64,000 nucleotides of DNA from positions 23,076 to 87,075 of the forward strand of contig JAKQEQ010000074.1 of NCBI GenBank assembly GCA_029556545.1. The letters run 5' to 3'. Each line of letters opens with the position of its first letter. Position 1 is the first letter of the stretch. Shown piece after piece: positions 6,107 through 15,350 of this stretch. The notes under the pieces are model-generated. The model worked only from the letters and a program-made list of their open reading frames with translations. It was not told the DNA's origin and searched no databases. This stretch comes from Candidatus Hydrogenedentota bacterium. Its GTDB lineage: Bacteria > Hydrogenedentota > Hydrogenedentia > Hydrogenedentales > JAGMZX01. A program made the translations under genes and the position numbers.

Positions 6107-7240
6107 CTACAGCGCCGTGAAGACGTCGCGGAGGCGCGCTTCCTCGCGCTCCCAGTTGTATTTGGTCTCGACGATGCGGCGGCCGTTGCCGCCGAGGCGC
6201 GCGGCCTCGGCGGGGTCGCGCAGGAGGCGCAGGACGGCGTCGGCGATGGCCTCGGGGCGGGTGACGTCGACGAGGAGGCCGGCATCGGCCTCGCGGACGA
6301 TGCGCGCAACCTCGACGGCGAAGTCGGGCGCGACGACGGGCTTGCCTTCGCGCAGGTAGTCGAAGAGTTTGTGCGGCATGGCGAGGGTGTGGTTGACGAG
6401 GCCCGGTTGAAAGAGGATAAGCCCGACGCGGGACACGGCGATGTGCGCGGGCACGGCCTCGTAGGGCACAACGCCGAGGATGTCAAAGTGCGCGTCGAGT
6501 CCGGCCTCGCGGATGGCCCCGCGGTAGTCGTCGAGGCTGCCGTAGACGTAGCCGCCGAGGAGGACGCACTTGATGTCCGGGACTTCGCGCGCGATACGCT
6601 TCATAGCGTCAAGAAGTTGGTACGCGCCGCGCACGTCGCCGAACACGCCCTGGTGGATGATGGTGGGGCGGTCGGCGTAGCGCGCGCGCAGTTCCTCGGG
6701 GATATCGGCGCACGGGGGCTGCAAGTGATTCGTGTTGATGATGGTCGTGCGCGGCACCGTCAGCCCCGCCCACTCGGCCTCGAAGCTGTCGCGCGTCAGG
6801 ATCACGTGGTCGGTGCACCGCGCGAAGAGGCGCATGAACCGGATGGTCAGCCATGTCACGAACGGTTGCAGGAAACGCGGGAAGAACTTCGCGAACTCAG
6901 TGGGCACGTGTTCGTGCATGTCGAAGACGACCTTGCCGCCCGCGACGCCCTTGAGGATCAGCGCGGCCACCCACGACTCCGGCTCGACGGCGAGGTAGGC
7001 GTCGGCCCGTTCGCGGCGGCCAAGCCGCACAAGCCGCGCGAGCGCGATGAGCCGCCGCCGCTTCGACGGCGGCGTTGGAATGCGCACGAAGCGGATGCCG
7101 CCGGCTTCGTCCGGCAAGGGCGCGTCGCTCGGGCAAATCGAAACGACCTCGTGGCCCGCGGCGTGCAGGCTGCGTGCGACCTTCTGGTAGACACGCTTGT
7201 CGTAAGGCTCGTGCAGGACGCTGAGAATGCAGATTTTCAC
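6107..7240 (-). CDS. Glycosyltransferase family 4-like protein
   Basis: 377 residues. The N-terminus MKICILSVLHEPYDKRVYQK is the acceptor-side Rossmann fold of GT4 enzymes. The donor-binding half includes IIHQGVFGDVRGAYQLLDAM, VLLGGYVYGS and the late MPHKLFDYLREGKPVVAPDF loop, where GT4 enzymes hold the sugar nucleotide. Likely a retaining, nucleotide-sugar-dependent transferase of surface-glycan synthesis at the cytoplasmic membrane. Its ATG overlaps the stop of the upstream bi-domain oxidoreductase by 4 nt, so the two are translationally coupled, a pairing common in exopolysaccharide loci. Acceptor and donor cannot be told from sequence. Confidence 0.88.
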   Translation of the reverse strand: MKICILSVLHEPYDKRVYQKVARSLHAAGHEVVSICPSDAPLPDEAGGIRFVRIPTPPSKRRRLIALARLVRLGRRERADAYLAVEPESWVAALILKGVAGGKVVFDMHEHVPTEFAKFFPRFLQPFVTWLTIRFMRLFARCTDHVILTRDSFEAEWAGLTVPRTTIINTNHLQPPCADIPEELRARYADRPTIIHQGVFGDVRGAYQLLDAMKRIAREVPDIKCVLLGGYVYGSLDDYRGAIREAGLDAHFDILGVVPYEAVPAHIAVSRVGLILFQPGLVNHTLAMPHKLFDYLREGKPVVAPDFAVEVARIVREADAGLLVDVTRPEAIADAVLRLLRDPAEAARLGGNGRRIVETKYNWEREEARLRDVFTAL

Positions 7241-9438
7241 GGCTGCGCGTCCGCAGATTTCGTTGTGGCCGGTCTCCCGACCGTGCCACCTCCCGACCGA
7301 AGGTCTCCACTCGATTCACCCCGCGCGTCCGCCAGCGCCTCGTGGGCGATGCGTGTCGCGCGCAGGCCGTCCGACGCGGTCACCTCGAGCGCCGCCTCGC
7401 CCCGCACCGCGCGGATGAAGTTTTCGAGCAGGCCGTACATGCCCTTGTCCGCCCGACCCGGCTTAACGCTCCTGCCCGGCGCGCCCGCGCAGGTGATGTC
7501 CCGAAAGTCGTCGATAATGATCCCCGCGCCGGCCCCGTAGATTTCGATGCGCTCCTTCGGCAGGCCCTCGCTTCCCACGCCGCAATAGACGACCGTGGCT
7601 ACCGATCCGTCCGGAAACCGCAACAGGACCGAGAGATTATCTTCACCCGCGCCCGCGCCGCCGCGCAGGCTCTCCGCGCGCACGGAAGCCGGGTCCCCAT
7701 CGACAAGCCAGCAAACGAAGTCGAAAAAGTGCACCGCCTCGCCCAGGATGCGCCCGCCGCCCTGCACGGGGTCGAGCGCCCAATGCCCCGGCGGCAACGG
7801 CCCCGCGTTGCAGCGGTAGAGGACCGTCTTCGGCCCCGGCATCCCGCGCAACGCCGCCTTGGCCTCTTGCGCGAACCGCGAGAAACGGCGATTGAAGCCC
7901 ACGGTCAGCAGCAGGCCCGTCTCGGCCACTGCGTCGCGCACCGCCTCCGCGTCCGCGACCGTAAGCGCCAGCGGCTTCTCGACAAAAACGTGCTTGCCCG
8001 CGCGCAGCGCCTCGATAGCCATCGCCGCGTGCGTGTCGTGCCGCGTGGCAACCAGGACGGCCTGCACGGCTGGGTCCGCCAGCGCCTCGCGGTAGTCCGT
8101 GCCGCACGACCGCGCGCCGAAACGTTGCGCCGTCTCCTTTGCGACGTGCCCCTGCAGATCGATGACGCTCTCGACGCCACAGCCGGGAATCTTCGCGAGG
8201 TTTGGCAGATGATTCGCCCGCGCCATGCTGCCCGCGCCGATTACCGCGACGCCGACGCTGCCCGAGACAGGCTGCGCCGCCTTCAGTTCGAGGCGCGTAG
8301 CAGCGGGCGCGGCCATGTCGGGCGCGGCGCCGTGGTCGATGAGCGCGGCGATCACCTCGGCGGGCCGATCGCGCAGCGCGGCGTAAGCTTCGGCGGCCAG
8401 ATCGACGGGCTGCACGAGGCTGATGAGCGGCCGCACGCGCACCCGACCCTCGGCCAGCATGCGCAGGAACGCGCTCATGTTTCGCCCTTCTGTCCACCGC
8501 ACGTAGCCTATCGGGTAATCGACGCCCGATTCCTCGTATTGCGGGTCGTAGCGGCCCGGCCCGTACGATCGCGACAAGCGGAACTCGACCTCTTTCGCGT
8601 AGAGGCCCTCCCGCTTCAGGTCCATGCCCACGTCGCCGACCACCACCACGCGCCCGCGCGGGCGGCACAGGTCTATGGCGACGTTCGCGAGGGCGCTCTC
8701 GCGCGAGGCCGCGCACACAAGAACGCCGTCCACGCCGTGCCCCGCGCTCGCTTCGCGCGCCGCCGCATCGAGTTCCTCCGGCGCGCAGGCCGCGTCCGCG
8801 CCCAGTTCCCGCGCGAGGTCGCGCCGCGCGGCTATCGGATCGGAACCCAGGACGTGGCAGCCCGCCGCGCGCAACAATTGCACCGCGAGCAACCCGACCA
8901 AGCCAAGCCCCATAACGACGAAGGTCTCGCCCAGCGCCGCCTCGGCGCGGCGTACCCCGTGCAACGCGACCGCGCCCAACGCGACAAATGCCGCCTCCTC
9001 GAAGGCCACGCCGTCGGGAATCGGCGTGAGCAGGTATTGCGGCACAACGACGTACTCGGCGTGGCTCGCATGGCCGACGCCCGCGCACGCAACGCGGTCG
9101 CCGACCGCGTACCCGTGCAAGTCCGCGCCGCACGCGGTCACCACGCCCGCCGCGCTGTATCCTGGGGCCGTGGCCGCGCCGAGCTTGTCCCGCACCGCCT
9201 CGAATGCGCTGCGCACGCCGACCGTGGCCAGCTTGCGCTTGAGTTTCTCGATGTTCAGCGGGTCCCGCGCCTTCCGCAGGAGGTACGCCGCCGTCCCGCC
9301 CTCGGACACCGCCGCCGCCTCCGTGCCCGTGCTGATCAGGGAGCGGCTCAGCCGCACCAGCGCCGTCTTCGGTCCCGCGCACGGGCGCGGCACGTCCTCG
9401 ACAAGCACCTGTCCGCCTCGCAGCAATACTTGTTTCAT
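7237..9438 (-). CDS. Bi-domain oxidoreductase (zinc-type alcohol dehydrogenase + Gfo/Idh/MocA)
   Basis: 733 residues. Residues 1-355 are a medium-chain dehydrogenase/reductase (MKQVLLRGGQVLVEDVP start, VVMGLGLVGLLAVQLLRAAG nucleotide site). Residues from about 395 are a Gfo/Idh/MocA domain (GVAVIGAGSMARANHLPNL Rossmann motif, VFVEKPLALT with the family's catalytic EKP). Such fusions usually lie in polysaccharide loci and probably act in nucleotide-sugar oxidation or rearrangement. The 4-nt overlap with the glycosyltransferase supports this. The last residues (GDLRSGGGTVGRPATTKS) are encoded by a dispersed repeat at 7262-7308, so the C-terminal tail is unlike other family members. Confidence 0.9.
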   Translation of the reverse strand: MKQVLLRGGQVLVEDVPRPCAGPKTALVRLSRSLISTGTEAAAVSEGGTAAYLLRKARDPLNIEKLKRKLATVGVRSAFEAVRDKLGAATAPGYSAAGVVTACGADLHGYAVGDRVACAGVGHASHAEYVVVPQYLLTPIPDGVAFEEAAFVALGAVALHGVRRAEAALGETFVVMGLGLVGLLAVQLLRAAGCHVLGSDPIAARRDLARELGADAACAPEELDAAAREASAGHGVDGVLVCAASRESALANVAIDLCRPRGRVVVVGDVGMDLKREGLYAKEVEFRLSRSYGPGRYDPQYEESGVDYPIGYVRWTEGRNMSAFLRMLAEGRVRVRPLISLVQPVDLAAEAYAALRDRPAEVIAALIDHGAAPDMAAPAATRLELKAAQPVSGSVGVAVIGAGSMARANHLPNLAKIPGCGVESVIDLQGHVAKETAQRFGARSCGTDYREALADPAVQAVLVATRHDTHAAMAIEALRAGKHVFVEKPLALTVADAEAVRDAVAETGLLLTVGFNRRFSRFAQEAKAALRGMPGPKTVLYRCNAGPLPPGHWALDPVQGGGRILGEAVHFFDFVCWLVDGDPASVRAESLRGGAGAGEDNLSVLLRFPDGSVATVVYCGVGSEGLPKERIEIYGAGAGIIIDDFRDITCAGAPGRSVKPGRADKGMYGLLENFIRAVRGEAALEVTASDGLRATRIAHEALADARGESSGDLRSGGGTVGRPATTKSADAQP
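7262..7308. repeat. 47-bp dispersed repeat, copy 1 (within the 3' end of a CDS)
   Basis: GTTGTGGCCGGTCTCCCGAC followed by CGTGCCACC, TCCCGACCGAAGGTCTCC. It matches 9551-9598 except for a few bases in the middle. It is translated on the minus strand as the C-terminal tail of the bi-domain oxidoreductase. Confidence 0.85.
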
Positions 9439-9550
9439 TGCCTATCTCGCTATGTAATCGTGGCGCATAGTTCTGGCGTTTCGCGTTCCTGCCCCGCGCC
9501 GCCCCGTCCCTCGTGCGGGCAAGCGATACTCTAGCACAAACAAACGCCTT

Positions 9551-9598
9551 GTTGTGGCCGGTCTCCCGACCGCGCCACCGGCTCGACCGAAGGTCTCC
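9551..9598. repeat. 48-bp dispersed repeat, copy 2 (intergenic)
   Basis: Same unit as 7262-7308 in the same orientation, starting GTTGTGGCCGGTCTCCCGAC and ending CGACCGAAGGTCTCC. The two copies bracket the oxidoreductase gene. Confidence 0.85.
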
Positions 9599-9618
9599 CT
9601 ATTCAACTCTCACCCCGA

Positions 9619-9638
9619 CCCTCTCCTCGGGGAGAGGG
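9619..9638. repeat. REP-like hairpin CCCTCTCC/GGAGAGGG
   Basis: An 8-bp stem with a TCGG loop following CTCACCCCGA; of the type scattered between genes in many GC-rich genomes. It may also act as a terminator. Confidence 0.5.
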
Positions 9639-9724
9639 AGAACGAATATGACGGGCTTGGGGCACCTGAAACGCTTCTTCGCCGCTTCTGGTCCAATGGG
9701 GCATAGCAGCCGGGAGGAAAGGCC

Positions 9725-12262
9725 ATGAAACCGAGTCCCTTCGAGTCTATTGCCGTTGTGTGTGTTGCATTGTGCTTGACGGGCGGCGCGGCGGAAGGAA
9801 ACGACGCGTTCCTCTTCGACGGAGGCGGGAGTCGCTACAGCATCGTAATCGGCGCGGCCGCAAGCCCCTCCGAGGAATACGCGGCCCAGGAACTGCAAAC
9901 CCACTTCCATGCGTGTACCGGCGCGCAATTGCCCATCCTTCGCGAAGCGCCGCCCGCCGACGCGCCCATGATCGTGCTGGGTTGTGGCCGGGTCGCCGAG
10001 GCGCTCGGCGTTGACCCGCAACCCGAAGCGCTCGGCGAACAAGGCTACGTGATACGCACGGTCGCGTCGCATCTGGTGATCGCCGGCACGCCCGCCGCGG
10101 GAACGCTCTACGGCGTCTACGACTTCCTCGAAGACCATCTGGGCGTGCGCTGGCACGCGCCCGGCATCGTCAAGACGCCGCGCATCGATCGGCTGCCGCT
10201 GCCCGCGGAGGACCGGCTGGTCCGGCCCGCGTTTGCGTGGCGGCACGCGAGCTACGCCTGGCCCGGCGGCGACGCGGCGTTCCGCGCGCGCCAGCGCGAT
10301 AATGCCGGCGGGGGCGGCGCGGACCACGTCTACGGCGTACAATACGCCTTCGACGGCACCTGCCACAGCTATTTCCGCTTTGTTTCGCCCGGCGAATTCT
10401 TCGAGACGCACCCCGAGTATTTCTCCGAGATCGGCGGCGTGCGCCGCAGCCACGAGACGCAACTGTGTCTCACAAACCCGGACGTGCTCGAAGTCGTCAC
10501 GGAGCGCATGCTCGCGCGGATGGCCGACATGCCCGGCGTGCGCCAGCACAATTTCTCGCAGATGGACTACTACAATTATTGCGAATGCGCCCGCTGCGCG
10601 GAAATCAATGAGCGCTACGGTACGATGGGCGGCACGCAGTATTGGTTTCTGAACCAACTGGCGGCACGCACCGCGGAAGTCCACCCGGACAAACTCATCG
10701 GTACGCTCGCCTACATGTATACCGAAGAGCCGCCCAAGGGCCTGGAAATGCATCCGAACATCGCCGTCTGGCTCTGTCACATGTTTCCCTCGTGCGACAG
10801 CCATCCCATCGCGACGTGCCCCCTGAACGCGGACTATATGCGCCGCGCGCTGGCGTGGTCGAAGCTGGTCAAGCACCTTTACATCTGGCACTACATCGTC
10901 GATTTTGCCCATTACTACAACCCCTTCCCGAACCTGCGCGCCATGGCCGCCGACCTGCGGTTCTACCGCGACATCAGCGTCGAGGGCATTTACCTTCAGG
11001 GCATGGGACACGGCGGCGGCGGCGGCGAATTCAGCCTGCTACGGCCTTACTATGGCGTGAAGCTGCTCTGGAATCCCGACCAGGACGCTGAGGCGTTGAT
11101 CGCCGATTTCGTCGAGGGGTACTACGCCGCGGCGGCCCGGCCCATCCTCGAATACATCGCGCTCCTGCACGACAAGGTCGAGCGCGAGAACATCCACATG
11201 CACCTGTACACGAACCCCGCGCAGGGGTATCTGCCGGACGATGTTATCGCGCGGGCCATGACCCTGTTCGACGAGGCGGAGCAGGCAGTCGCGGAGGACC
11301 CCGAACTACTCGAACGGGTGAGGGTCGCGCGGATGCCGCTGACGTATGCGCGCGTGTTCCCGCGCAACGGGTATGTCATCGAGGGCAACCGGCTGAATTT
11401 CCAGGGGCCCTTCGCGCAACTGCCCGAGGTCACCGAGTTCGTCGACCGCATGCAGCGGCATGGCTTTCAGAGTCTTCGGGAAATGGAAGGCGACCCGCGG
11501 CAGATGCCCATGCTTTGCCTCGCCCTGAACGCGCCGATGGAAGTCGTTTCCATCGCGAACGAGCATCTCGCGATCGACGTCGTGCCCTTCCTCGGCGGGC
11601 GCGCGCTGCGTATCATCCACCGCGAGTCCGGCCAATGCATTACCTCCCACAACACGACGCGCAGCCTGTTCTTCCCGTTCTGCGGCGGCGAGGAGACCCG
11701 CGTCGGCGGCATCTTCTTCCCGATCAACGGCATGTTTGAGCTCTTCTCGGTCAAGGAACGCTCCGAAGATGCCGTGGCGCTGCATTCCAAACTGGGCGAG
11801 ATTGACGTGACCCGCGAAATCCGCCTGCGACCCGGCAAACCCATCGCGGAGTTCGTGGTTACCGCGCTGAACGGCACGGACCAGCCCCGAGAGACGACCT
11901 TGCGCAGTCATCTGGAACTTGATCTAGGTGTGTTGCGCGACACGCGCGTCCGCTTCACTGATCGAACCGGCGCGGAAATCGCGCGCAACATGGAACCCAT
12001 CATCGCCGGACTGCGTGAAGGCGAACACTACCTCGATCAACGCGCGCCCAAGGGCGCCTGGACCTTTACGGGAAGCAAAGGCCTCGAAGTTACCCAGACC
12101 TTTGACGACGAACCGCTCGATTTCGCGTGGCTTTACGCTTACCCCGACTACCTGAACAACCTCGAGGCGGAAATCTGGCTCAAGCGGCTTACCCTCGCCC
12201 CCGGCGAAAGCATCATCCTGCGCCACACGCTCGAAGTGCGCCCCGCTCAGGTCACGCGATAG
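9725..12262 (+). CDS. Secreted DUF4838 protein (carbohydrate-active-enzyme-like)
   Basis: 845 residues with a signal peptide (IAVVCVALCLTGGAAEG, cleavage near residue 25) and an AGGAAAGG ribosome site. Residues 40-160 resemble the N-terminal domain of alpha-glucuronidases and GH20 enzymes (SEEYAAQELQTHFHACTGAQ, GTLYGVYDFLEDHLGVRW). The middle (about 190-560) is the DUF4838 barrel with aromatic, His and acidic clusters (NFSQMDYYNYCECARC, WLCHMFPSCDSHP). The last part is beta-sandwich. The family is common in Planctomycetes, Hydrogenedentes and Bacteroidetes and probably acts on polysaccharides in the periplasm or outside the cell. Substrate and catalytic residues are not established. Confidence 0.85.
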   Translation: MKPSPFESIAVVCVALCLTGGAAEGNDAFLFDGGGSRYSIVIGAAASPSEEYAAQELQTHFHACTGAQLPILREAPPADAPMIVLGCGRVAEALGVDPQPEALGEQGYVIRTVASHLVIAGTPAAGTLYGVYDFLEDHLGVRWHAPGIVKTPRIDRLPLPAEDRLVRPAFAWRHASYAWPGGDAAFRARQRDNAGGGGADHVYGVQYAFDGTCHSYFRFVSPGEFFETHPEYFSEIGGVRRSHETQLCLTNPDVLEVVTERMLARMADMPGVRQHNFSQMDYYNYCECARCAEINERYGTMGGTQYWFLNQLAARTAEVHPDKLIGTLAYMYTEEPPKGLEMHPNIAVWLCHMFPSCDSHPIATCPLNADYMRRALAWSKLVKHLYIWHYIVDFAHYYNPFPNLRAMAADLRFYRDISVEGIYLQGMGHGGGGGEFSLLRPYYGVKLLWNPDQDAEALIADFVEGYYAAAARPILEYIALLHDKVERENIHMHLYTNPAQGYLPDDVIARAMTLFDEAEQAVAEDPELLERVRVARMPLTYARVFPRNGYVIEGNRLNFQGPFAQLPEVTEFVDRMQRHGFQSLREMEGDPRQMPMLCLALNAPMEVVSIANEHLAIDVVPFLGGRALRIIHRESGQCITSHNTTRSLFFPFCGGEETRVGGIFFPINGMFELFSVKERSEDAVALHSKLGEIDVTREIRLRPGKPIAEFVVTALNGTDQPRETTLRSHLELDLGVLRDTRVRFTDRTGAEIARNMEPIIAGLREGEHYLDQRAPKGAWTFTGSKGLEVTQTFDDEPLDFAWLYAYPDYLNNLEAEIWLKRLTLAPGESIILRHTLEVRPAQVTR

Positions 12263-12362
12263 ACGCCGGTTGACAAAAGCCCTCTGTCCCTTGGGTCGTT
12301 CTCGTCTCTTATGTCCTTCTCGCTTGGCTGTTGAAGGGCCGATTACGAGCGCGAGACGACGC

Positions 12363-13694
12363 CTACTTTCCCTGGAGGCTCACGAGGAATGTGTTTGTTC
12401 CAGGCGTGAGGTCGTAGCGGAGGAAGAGGAGCTCGCGAGGGAGTATCTTGCCTTCGATCAGCCCCGGCGCTTCGGCGATCTGGTACAGGCTGTAGTCGCC
12501 CCAAAGCGTGACGCCGTAGGGCATGGCGGCGGGGCTTTCGACCGTGATCTCGATCTCGCGACGCCAGGCGTATTGTGTGTTCCGCATCAGGCGCGCGCGG
12601 GGAATGATCGGCTCGGCGTAATAGGTCCGCGCGTCCCACGGACGTCGGTAATTGCGGATGCAGACGGGCTCGACCTTGCCGTCCACGAACATCATCTGCG
12701 CACCCCGGTCGTAATGCAGGAACGTGCGGGGCCACGGCCCGGGACAGGTGCTCCAGGCGTAGTCGGGGTTGGGCCGGGGATGGGGCGTGTCTTCCCAGAG
12801 CATATACGATGACGCCGTGTGCGGATTGCGCTCCCGATAGGCGCGAACGGCTTCGGCCAGGGTCATGACGCGGGCGCGGGGCGTCACGTAGCGCGCGAAC
12901 GCATCGAGCATGACGGCGGCCTCACGGATATCCTCCTCGGTGTAACAGAGCCAGCCCTCGCCCCGCTCCATCTCGTGCGCTTCCTGGTGCTGCAAGAGAA
13001 AGACCTGGTCGTTCCAGCGCGTATTTCGGAAATAGTTATCGGCCAGTCCCTTCCAATAGTCGATGTTTTCCCAGGAACAAAGCCCGCCGCGCGCGACATC
13101 ATTCGGGTCCGTCGAATACAGGCACGGATTACCGCTGTGAAACGACTTGAGCAGGTCGCGGGCGGTCCATTCCATTGCGACGACGCCCCGGTCTTTCGCC
13201 GGGCGCAGCCGGTCGTCCGGGTCCATGTAGTAGAAGTCCCAGGGACAACCCCGATCCGTGATCGCGTCCACCTCGATCTGTTCCCAGCAGAAGCCCCAGA
13301 GTCCCTCGAACCCGAGCGCCTCCAGCAGCCGCACAATCTCGGGGTCTTGATGATTGCCCGCCGCGACAACCAGCTCCGCCCACGGCAACACGCGCTGCAC
13401 GGCGTCCCGCGCGGCGGCCAATTGCGTCTTCTTCGCGTCAAACGCGCCGCTCAACCGCGCCTGAGCGCCCAGGGTGAGGTCCGGCGTTGCCAACGCCACG
13501 TCGTCCCCGAAGCGCTCATGCCAAGCCGTCAGTTGCGGCGCGGCTATGCTCGCGGATTCCGGGCTGACGAGCCACGTGACGCGCACGCCGTACGGGTGGA
13601 GCGTATCGGCGAGCAGCCGCATCCCGTCGAGGCAGGTCGCGCCGTCGCGATGCCGCGCCGCCGTCGCGGCGAAGGTGTAGACGAGCTCGCCCAT
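12363..13694 (-). CDS. Hypothetical protein, deacetylase/glycosidase-like barrel
   Basis: 443 residues starting MGELVYTFAATAARHRDGAT; the ATG overlaps the TGA of the upstream lipoprotein (ATGA), which sets this start although the frame runs on to 14336. No signal peptide is visible. Motifs YGVRVTWLVSPESASIAAPQ, HERFGDDVALATPDLTLGAQ and VAAGNHQDPEIVRLLEALGF suggest a beta/alpha barrel like that of polysaccharide deacetylases, and the second half is beta-rich. It resembles barrel proteins of unknown function from Planctomycetes (I suspect the DUF3863 group, not certain). It shares an operon with the Mla genes but an outer-membrane lipid role is not implied by its sequence. Confidence 0.65.
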   Translation of the reverse strand: MGELVYTFAATAARHRDGATCLDGMRLLADTLHPYGVRVTWLVSPESASIAAPQLTAWHERFGDDVALATPDLTLGAQARLSGAFDAKKTQLAAARDAVQRVLPWAELVVAAGNHQDPEIVRLLEALGFEGLWGFCWEQIEVDAITDRGCPWDFYYMDPDDRLRPAKDRGVVAMEWTARDLLKSFHSGNPCLYSTDPNDVARGGLCSWENIDYWKGLADNYFRNTRWNDQVFLLQHQEAHEMERGEGWLCYTEEDIREAAVMLDAFARYVTPRARVMTLAEAVRAYRERNPHTASSYMLWEDTPHPRPNPDYAWSTCPGPWPRTFLHYDRGAQMMFVDGKVEPVCIRNYRRPWDARTYYAEPIIPRARLMRNTQYAWRREIEITVESPAAMPYGVTLWGDYSLYQIAEAPGLIEGKILPRELLFLRYDLTPGTNTFLVSLQGK

Positions 13695-14362
13695 CAGGAG
13701 GCCGTCGGAATCGCGACGCCCGCCAGGATGCGCGCCGCGTCCTCCGCGATGCGGGCGACAGCGTCGCTCATGGCGGCGGCCAACGCGCCGGGCGTCGCCT
13801 CGTGCACCGGCCCAGATGCGCGGAGCAGGCCCGACCAGACCAGGCGCACACCGCGCGCCTCGCGCACCTCGATATGCACGGCGACTTCGGCCATCGGCGG
13901 CGTGACCGTGCGGTTCTCGAGGAACCGGCGCACCTCGCCTGTGAGGATGAGGTCCGGTCGGGCCATATCGGCGGCGTCGCCCACGTCCTGAAACCGGCCC
14001 ATGCCGGCGAGGGCGTCGCGGACGGCCCGGGTGATTACGTCGGCGGGCGGTTCCGCCCATTCGAGGCGGTCGCGAAACACGAGTTCCTGATCCTCGCCGA
14101 GATACGTGATCGGCTGCGTATAGGGTTTCGCCGTCATGAACGGGCGGACGCCGAGGGTGAACGGCAGCGGTTCGGGAGAAGGCATGTCTGTCGATGTGGT
14201 CTCCGGTTGCGCGGCGTCCGTATCCGTGCGAATGACGCTGGGAATAGCCGACGCAGGAGGCGCGGTGGCGGGCTCGACCAGGAAGTAGCGCGTCGGCGCG
14301 ACCTTGTGCGTGAGGCATCCTGCCATCGCCGCACAACTAAGGGCCAACAACCAATATCGCAT
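13694..14362 (-). CDS. ABC transport auxiliary lipoprotein (Mla/MCE system)
   Basis: 222 residues from the ATG at 14362, with GAGGAGAGG upstream that is also the tail of the MCE gene. The signal peptide MRYWLLALSCAAMAGC ends in a lipobox, so the mature protein is lipid-anchored. After THKVAPTRYFLVEP the fold is like the ABC_trans_aux/PqiC-YmbA family (TLGVRPFMTAKPYTQPITYL, VFRDRLEWAEPPADVITRAV). In such systems this lipoprotein works in the periplasm with the MCE protein to move phospholipids between membranes. It follows the MCE gene by 4 nt, closing the transporter gene set. Confidence 0.82.
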   Translation of the reverse strand: MRYWLLALSCAAMAGCLTHKVAPTRYFLVEPATAPPASAIPSVIRTDTDAAQPETTSTDMPSPEPLPFTLGVRPFMTAKPYTQPITYLGEDQELVFRDRLEWAEPPADVITRAVRDALAGMGRFQDVGDAADMARPDLILTGEVRRFLENRTVTPPMAEVAVHIEVREARGVRLVWSGLLRASGPVHEATPGALAAAMSDAVARIAEDAARILAGVAIPTAS

Positions 14363-14366
14363 ACTA

Positions 14367-15332
14367 TTACCTCTCCTCAACGGGGGCATGTCCGCGCACC
14401 AGCGACGCCGGGTCATCGCGCAGTTGATTGCTTAAGCGGCGCAACGACGCCAGCGTGTCGTTCAGTTCACGCAGGCTCGCGCGCAAGGCAAACTCGACGT
14501 TATCCGCCTCGTGCGTCACATTCGCGAACACATTGTCCAGACCCGAGGCGGTGTGTTCGAGCTGGGCCGTGAGTCTGGCGGCGTTATCCAGCACCCGCTC
14601 GAGGCCGGCCTCGATTTCCTTGAGATCTACTGGCTCGATCTTGGCCTGAAGCGTGCCGGCAAGGTCCTTCGCGCTGTCCGCAAACGTCTTTATGCTATCG
14701 GCAACCTCGAGAATCCGCTCCACCGCGCCGCTCGTCTCCTCGCGCACGTACTTGAGGGTCTCGGTAGCCTCCTGGACCATCACCCGCGCGTCCTCCACCA
14801 ACCTGCCGGATTCCTCGACGACCTTGGTCAAGCCGCCTTCCTCGAGTCCCTCGAGTCCGGTCGCCACACGGTCCGAAATGTCCGCGAACGTGTCCATCAA
14901 CTCCTCGAGCTGTCCGCCGATAGCCGTTAACGCCGAGACTTTCGAGGGGATGATGCTGTTCGGGGGCAGTTCGCCGGCGGCATGATTGCCGCCGCTCAGC
15001 GACACCGCCAGCGTGCCCGCGGCGAAGCTCGAAATGACGAGCTGGGCCTCGACACCGTTATAGAGGGTCGCTTTCCTTGAGTCCACCACTATCTCGACGC
15101 TGACCAGGTTCAGGCGGGTGACCGAAATGTTGCGCACCTTCCCGATGGGCACGCCCAGGTACTCGACGATGCCGCCCTCGTAGAGCCCGAGGACGGATTC
15201 CTCGAAAATAATCCAGTGGTGGATGCCGCGGTCCTCGATCAGGCCGGCCACGAGCGTGATCCCGATCGCCGTGAGGGCGAAACAGACAAAGAGGAATACG
15301 CCCACTCTGACCTTCTGTTTGCGTGTCGCCAA
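14367..15332 (-). CDS. mlaD: MCE/MlaD family lipid-transport substrate-binding protein
   Basis: 321 residues. One N-terminal membrane anchor (VGVFLFVCFALTAIGITLVA), then the MCE domain at about 38-120 (ESVLGLYEGGIVEYLGVPIG with the typical V.Y.G..VG-like motif; SVEIVVDSRKATLY). A long helical region follows (about 150-310), rich in Glu/Leu/Thr heptads, likely forming the tunnel or needle of MCE hexamers. It delivers phospholipid between inner-membrane permease and periplasmic partner. It lies between the ATPase gene and the auxiliary lipoprotein. Confidence 0.88.
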   Translation of the reverse strand: MATRKQKVRVGVFLFVCFALTAIGITLVAGLIEDRGIHHWIIFEESVLGLYEGGIVEYLGVPIGKVRNISVTRLNLVSVEIVVDSRKATLYNGVEAQLVISSFAAGTLAVSLSGGNHAAGELPPNSIIPSKVSALTAIGGQLEELMDTFADISDRVATGLEGLEEGGLTKVVEESGRLVEDARVMVQEATETLKYVREETSGAVERILEVADSIKTFADSAKDLAGTLQAKIEPVDLKEIEAGLERVLDNAARLTAQLEHTASGLDNVFANVTHEADNVEFALRASLRELNDTLASLRRLSNQLRDDPASLVRGHAPVEER

Positions 15333-15350
15333 CCCGTGTTCCTTCCGCTC

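Noticed and set aside
7342-9534. 730-residue plus-strand frame rich in Arg/Ala/His
   Set aside because: Antisense to the bi-domain oxidoreductase, which has definite motifs.
13695-14336. N-terminal extension of the barrel-like protein to 657 residues
   Set aside because: The extension is frame-shifted antisense-like noise over the lipoprotein gene; the ATG at 13694 overlaps the upstream stop and starts clean sequence.
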